Of a stretch of DNA of 64,000 nucleotides, positions 59,453-64,000 are shown in pieces (the first letter of the stretch is position 1; every line of letters begins with the position of its first letter). The stretch lies in NCBI RefSeq assembly GCF_033439725.1, contig NW_026944383.1, forward strand, positions 5,580,001 to 5,644,000, in the 5' to 3' direction. A model generated the notes under the pieces. The model had not been told where the DNA came from and ran no database searches. It saw only the letters and a program-made list of their open reading frames with translations. The translations under genes were made by a program, and so were the position numbers. This DNA is from Neurospora tetraspora. Its lineage: Eukaryota; Ascomycota; Sordariomycetes; Sordariales; Sordariaceae.

Positions 59453-60730
59453 ATGAGTTTCACGTCCACCATGTCCAACAATAAAACCCATTTTCTCCGC
59501 CTTCCCGGCGAGATACGCAACCAGATCTACGAGTCCCTCCTGGTCTTTTCTGAGCCCATCGTCGTCCACGCCGAAGAGTGGCACGAAGAGCACGACGGCA
59601 ACAACAAGTCTACTAAGGGTGATGGCGTGGTTAGGGTGCACCTCGACAACGCCTCGGAGCGAAAGCGCTGGCCGCTCTCCTCCCGCTTGCTCACCGTCTT
59701 TCTCATCTGCAAGCAAATCCACCTAGAGGCCACCGCCGTCTTCTACTCGCACAACCAGTTCCGCGCCCCGCCTTCCCTGTGTCGGTTCCCGGACGCCCAG
59801 CTCCAGTCCAACTATGTCATGCGCGGCTTCATCGACAGGATCGGGCCGCGCAACTTAGCCTGTCTCCGCCACCTGTGCATCCCGTTCCCGCTCGACTCGG
59901 GGGGCCAGCGATATCTGGACTGGCCGCGTCGGTCCTTCGACGGCCCCCTGGGACTCTCTCCGGCCAAGCTCGACACTTTGGTCCTTCGCGCCAACGTGGT
60001 GCCCGGTGCACTGCCGAGTCTGTGGCGAAGGTGTCCGAATATCGAGGTCATCGAGTTCGATCTCAGTTGGTCCGGCCCGGGGCATTCCTTTTGGAAGGGG
60101 GTCCGGCCATATGATAGGGAGATCTTGCTCGGCAGCATGGATGCAGCGTTTCGGGAGGAGTTCAAGCGCCTCAGGGGTATTGTCGTGAACATCCACTACG
60201 ACGGGCCGATCCGGGAGATCAGCAAGTCGTGCGAGGTGTTGATGGAGGAGATGCGCGGCTACGGATGGAAGGTCGAGGTGCGCGATTGCAGCGGCGAGAA
60301 GGATCAGTGGCTGAGGATCCCGTATTGGCATCGGCCGTCGCCGTCGCACGGCTTTCGATGGGACGGATGGATGACCGACTACAGTGCTGCGTTTGCTGGC
60401 GGCAGTGGCACGCAGGGCGACGACGACGACGGCGACGGCGCTGAGCACCATGTGAAGCCTACGGCTGAGCGGAAGCGGCAGTTTGCGAAGGATGTCGGAC
60501 GAAAGATTGTGCGGTCTCGGGCGTTCGGGTGGAGCGTGGTCGTGATCTTTTCGCCTACTATTCCGGTGTTCATGGCTATCGATAGCATCAACAAGAGGAG
60601 GAGGAAGCGGAAGAACGAGAAGCTTAGTCCGGGACCATCGACTGCTAGTCTCTCCCACCGAGGTTCGCTTCGCGACCGAGGCACGGCAGTTGGAGACGTG
60701 ACAAGTGGAATGACGAGTAGCATCCGATGA
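59453..60730 (+). CDS. F-box/2EXR-like domain protein
   Basis: Single exon, 425 aa from MSFTSTMSNNKTHF; the second ATG seven codons on is an alternative. The motif FLRLPGEIRNQIYESLLVFSEPI (~14-36) followed by SRLLTVFLICKQIHLEATAVFYSHNQF (~82-108) is the typical opening of a large fungal family with F-box-like or 2EXR domains, many members of which are thought to act as adaptors in ubiquitin ligases or as unknown scaffolds. The middle (LDTLVLRANVVPGALPSLWRRCPNIEVIEFDL) looks like leucine-rich strand repeats. A short hydrophobic stretch, AFGWSVVVIFSPTIPVFMAI, near residue 355-375 and a basic KRRRKRKNEK follow. No specific role can be assigned. Confidence 0.72.
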   Translation: MSFTSTMSNNKTHFLRLPGEIRNQIYESLLVFSEPIVVHAEEWHEEHDGNNKSTKGDGVVRVHLDNASERKRWPLSSRLLTVFLICKQIHLEATAVFYSHNQFRAPPSLCRFPDAQLQSNYVMRGFIDRIGPRNLACLRHLCIPFPLDSGGQRYLDWPRRSFDGPLGLSPAKLDTLVLRANVVPGALPSLWRRCPNIEVIEFDLSWSGPGHSFWKGVRPYDREILLGSMDAAFREEFKRLRGIVVNIHYDGPIREISKSCEVLMEEMRGYGWKVEVRDCSGEKDQWLRIPYWHRPSPSHGFRWDGWMTDYSAAFAGGSGTQGDDDDGDGAEHHVKPTAERKRQFAKDVGRKIVRSRAFGWSVVVIFSPTIPVFMAIDSINKRRRKRKNEKLSPGPSTASLSHRGSLRDRGTAVGDVTSGMTSSIR

Positions 60731-61774
60731 TGCTGGTTGGGGGAATGGGATGGAGGAGTGACGGGATGACTGGCGCATAGGTGTTGGCCTGTGATCCGAT
60801 ACTTGCAGGAGGAGGAGTATGACGGTGTGCTGGCCACGCCGGCAGTAACATCCGATGCATTTACCTAGAGCTCCTAGACGTACAGTCCAATAGAGGTACT
60901 AGTTTGTTTGTTAGCTCGAGACCTCATGTCTACTTCCCTAGGCGTTTTCATATCTATTGATGCGTTTCGTTCCATGATCAACGCCTGATCCATCTTGAAT
61001 ATGTCAAATGCGATGCTGAATAGGTATGTGACGTTAAATTATATCAATATATTTTCGATCAATCTTTAAACATATCCCATCCGTACCTATCCGTACCTAA
61101 TCATTTCAATGCGTCCTTATAAGGTTTGGGACAACTCGGAATACATCTCGTCCAAAATACTAGGAGTACCAAGGTAACAAACAAACCAGCAGTAGATTGT
61201 ATATAGGGCCGTCCCGCATGGACGTTGGGAATTCGATTCCTCCTCTAGATTTCTTTCTTTATATTTTTTGAACATGCTGTTTTTTCTTTTCATGACATCT
61301 TTTCATTTTCTTTCTACTTCCTATCGTTATCTTGGGCACCATTCATGAACTGGTGTTGTTTTTTTTCTCCTTTTTCTTGATCATGAGATCATGCAACCCG
61401 TATATACCTACCTCTACGGTAATGATGCGTAGGGGCTGTGGGGATGTGTGCATACTGCAATCGTAGACGAGAGACAGGAGATCCGCATGATCGCCAAGTC
61501 GATTAAAGATGCATTGGCATGGTCACTTGCATGGCCAAATATGAAAGCCTTCTCGGTCCCTTTTCCAAGCGCTAGGTCCATGTAGTAATCCAAATGACTC
61601 CCTAGATAAGGTACAATGACCATTTTGGCCTCTTCGTTGACAGTCAGATCCTGATAACATGTAGGAAATGGAAAACAGCCAGCAATATGTGGGCCGTTTG
61701 GTATATATAAGAAGAAATGCAATAACTAACCCGCTGTGATATCCCAAATGATGTCCCCTGCTTCGGAGCCGCGC
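60731..61774. other. Intergenic region with 3' ends of two convergent genes
   Basis: AT-rich. At 61215-61250 is a B-box-like sequence (GGGAATTCGATTCCTC) with a T-rich tail, but no matching acceptor or D arm, so it is not called as a tRNA. Short minus-strand frames at 61414-61747 read like 3' untranslated sequence of the peroxisomal gene. Confidence 0.4.
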
Positions 61775-62771
61775 TTATTTGTTATGCCAGAGGAAGTTGC
61801 GCAACCCATCCCATGTATCGGCATCTCTATAAATGTACACCATACTGCTGCGCAAGCTAGGTTGCAGCTCAGCATCATGCCACCTAAACAGGTGCATGAC
61901 ACTGGCCCATGACACAGCAGCGAAGACCGGCCAAGCATAGTGACTGATGGCGGTGCTATTGTTGGGCTCGGACACGCCGGGCAATCCATAGCCGGGCTTG
62001 ACGGCCAGGCGCGCTAGTGCCAGCACCACCCGCGCAAAGACGTAGACGACGATTTGCTGGTTGACGCTCGAGATTTTGCCCTTTCGCGATCGCTGGCCGA
62101 ATACGACGTAGCCTCCGAGGAGGCCGGCGAAGAAGCTATCGTATGGACCTATAGTTTATCCCAAAGGGGAATCGGTAAGCTTACGTCCTCTCTCGGGTAT
62201 GCGCTTGACTTTTTGCGCCGTCGCAAAGGGGGGTATGGGTATCCGCTTGCCTTCCTTGCCTGGTGTTGTCCCGTAATGTTTTAGAAGATAGCAGACGGTC
62301 TTGTATATGGTCGCGAACTTTGCCAGATTCGTAGCGTGGGTTTTCGTCGCCCGGAAGACGAGTTTCGCTTTTTCTTGGAGACTGGCGCAATGGTAGACAT
62401 AGTTAGCTGGGTGTCCATGTGGAGGCGGGAAAGGGGTAAAGGGGGGCTATAAACTCACGTCCCAGATCGAAATAGGAGCATCATGCTGTCGCATTATCGG
62501 GTCAGTCTTGTTGGGCGTTAAAGTGATGGGTTCAGAATGAGGGCGTACACCAGCGCGTGCGGAAACCGCACCTTGGCTCCGTAGACGGCGCCATTGCGAG
62601 CGCCCTTGACAATGGCAAGAACGTCGCGATACTTGGGGTCGAGGATTATTTGTTCGACGGAAGCCTGTCGCGCAATTGTGTCAATATTCGCGCGTTCGGG
62701 TTCGGGGTGCCTTTTCGCAAAGGGCGTTGTTGTGGCCGCACCTTGAGGCTCTCGAGAGCGGTGCTGGACAT
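61775..62771 (-). CDS. Peroxisomal membrane protein, PMP24/PXMP4 family
   Basis: Five exons: 62771-62742, 62664-62549, 62485-62459, 62381-62185 and 62148-61775 (247 aa, in frame throughout). The assembled N-terminus is MSSTALESLK then ASVEQIILDPKYRDVLAIVKGARNGAVYGAKVRFPHALVMMLLFRSG, matching the family signature (RNGxxYGAKxRxPHALVM). A basic helix (EKAKLVFRATKTHATNLAKFATIYKT) follows, then YDSFFAGLLGGYVVFGQRS, VNQQIVVYVFARVVLALARL and the C-terminal part ending WDGLRNFLWHNK. Human PXMP4 is 212 aa. Three or four membrane-spanning stretches are visible. The protein sits in the peroxisomal membrane; its biochemical role is unclear. Exon 3 is only 27 nt, supported by the conserved VMMLLFRSG it restores. 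Confidence 0.9.
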
Positions 62772-64000
62772 TATGCCTCGGCTCAAATGGGGTTGCTGGG
62801 AAACTGGAAGGATGACGAAATGGGCTGCGCGCTGGCAAGTGTCGGTTGTATTCTAGCTCATTGGGCGACAAAATGGGAATGGGGCGTGAGTGGATATCGA
62901 AAAAAGAGAACAAAAAGGTCGGATTTCAGGAACGGGTGGGATTTGGAGAATGAAAACGGGAGCAATTCGAGGTCACGGTGTAGGGTAGACGGGACTCGGA
63001 GTGTAGACGAGATTTGGGTTGACATGCGACGGCGCCGCGGCACACGGGGGCAGATCCACGGGCAGGTGGGACGGGAATGACGACGGCACATGTCGGTTTC
63101 GGTGGAACTTTTTGGGGGCTTCCCCGCAGATTGTTCCATGGGTCGCTGTGGGACCACTGGAGATCAGTTGGAAATCCAGTAAAAACACGCGCCTACAAAA
63201 TGGCATGTGAAATTCCCATCCCTCCCGTCATCCCTCGTCCTGCCCATTACAAAAGGCCAACTTCACTTCCTCATATTGCGCCCAGGTTCCTCGCAGATTG
63301 GCAGCATTATCTTGGCTTTGACTATTATAACTCTTGCTGCAAGTTCCAAGCTTGTTTCCGAGCTACCATCTCGACAGGTTTTTCGGTTCACATCTGCTCC
63401 AGCGATGTTGTGTGCCTGAGATCAGGGGCATCTGAGTCCATGATCTGATGTTCCCCGACCCAACACTGCAGCGGACCCACATTTCTCGTTTCCTTTGTTA
63501 ACAATGGTAGGAGACACTCACCAATATCTCCCCTGTTCTTGAACAAGAAGTGTAAAGAGGCACTTTGAGTAATGCGTAAATTATTACTCCTATTCTCTTG
63601 TACATTTTCCATATGATTGTGGCCATCTGGTCCCCAGGTCGAACGGCGAAAGGGTTTGGATCCCTACCTTATCTTGGTAGTAAGCGTCCGGCAAGTGTGA
63701 CGACGAATACTCTGGGCACAAACCCATCCGGTTTACTTTCTCCAAGTATTATATTGTCTTCAACGTGCGTTACATGTCTTGCTAAAGACATCAGAATCAC
63801 TAAAACATGATAAGTGAAGCCTTGTCTAGGTCTTCTCAGCGAGACACAAGACATGGTACAGTTTTCATGAGCATGGGATTCAGGCGCATCTGGTTCTGAG
63901 TTCGTCGTTTGTTCATGATTTGACATTATAGGTAACTAAACATAAAAGGCGGTATCTCATCATTAACAGCAGGGAAACTACCACTCTAACCGATCGTCAC
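62772..64000. other. Intergenic right edge
   Basis: Upstream flank of the peroxisomal gene. Frames present are short and overlap on different phases without family features. No gene is supported up to the window end. Confidence 0.45.

Noticed and set aside
61190-61260. tRNA-like B box (GGGAATTCGATTCC) followed by T-rich tail
   Set aside because: No complementary acceptor strand, D arm or A box could be found upstream; at most a fragment.

Overview
The window looks like a chromosome segment of a filamentous ascomycete, most likely Neurospora or a close Sordariales relative. Genes are split by short introns (about 50-120 bp) with GT...AG ends and CTRAC-type branch points. Coding DNA is GC-rich and intergenic spaces are long. 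One transposon has been turned into an AT-rich relic of the kind left by repeat-induced point mutation (RIP). From memory, unchecked, the gene order (sugar transporter, GH2 beta-galactosidase, PDI, pentose-type transporter, LPMO-like gene, RPN11, RPD3-type deacetylase) resembles the N. crassa NCU00809-NCU00824 interval. Exon joins given below were worked out by hand and keep frame across all exons.

Layout. 0-8 kb: a Zn2Cys6 regulator that stops early at foreign-looking sequence (-), an MFS sugar transporter lacking its first membrane helices (-), and a divergent GH2 beta-galactosidase (+) with a duplicated 3' splice site. 8-20 kb: a Tc1/mariner-like MITE, a secreted Asp f 4-like protein (-), exosome subunit RRP41 (+), an ER protein disulfide isomerase ending in HDEL (-), and ESCRT cofactor VTA1 (+) with a GC-AG intron. 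20-30 kb: a small Gly/Ser-rich gene, an intron-containing tRNA, a decayed coding region, a GH18 chitinase C-terminal fragment in frame with, and one stop codon after, a nuclear-looking disordered protein (-), then a 155-bp tandem repeat. 30-45 kb: a PLC-like phosphodiesterase (+), a gene-poor stretch with a 526-bp MULE-like MITE, a 12-helix sugar transporter (+), an LPMO-like secreted protein (+), and a poly-Ser protein (-).

45-64 kb: RPN11 (-) and an RPD3/HDA-3-type histone deacetylase (+) are divergent, and a 2.44-kb RIP-altered hAT transposon sits in their shared promoter space. Then come a short insertion of mitochondrial large-subunit rRNA sequence, an S33/TAP-like hydrolase (+), a 5'-truncated tyrosinase (+), a single-pass membrane protein (-), an F-box/2EXR-like protein (+) and a peroxisomal membrane protein of the PMP24/PXMP4 family (-).

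Working together: transporter plus beta-galactosidase, and transporter plus LPMO, are two small carbohydrate-use pairs. The rest are unrelated housekeeping genes for RNA decay, secretory folding, endosomal sorting, proteasome, chromatin and peroxisome. I found no CRISPR array, prokaryotic-type operon or convincing new multi-gene system. The most interesting items are the mobile-element relics with exact target-site duplications, the mitochondrial insertion, the truncated genes and the tandem splice acceptor.
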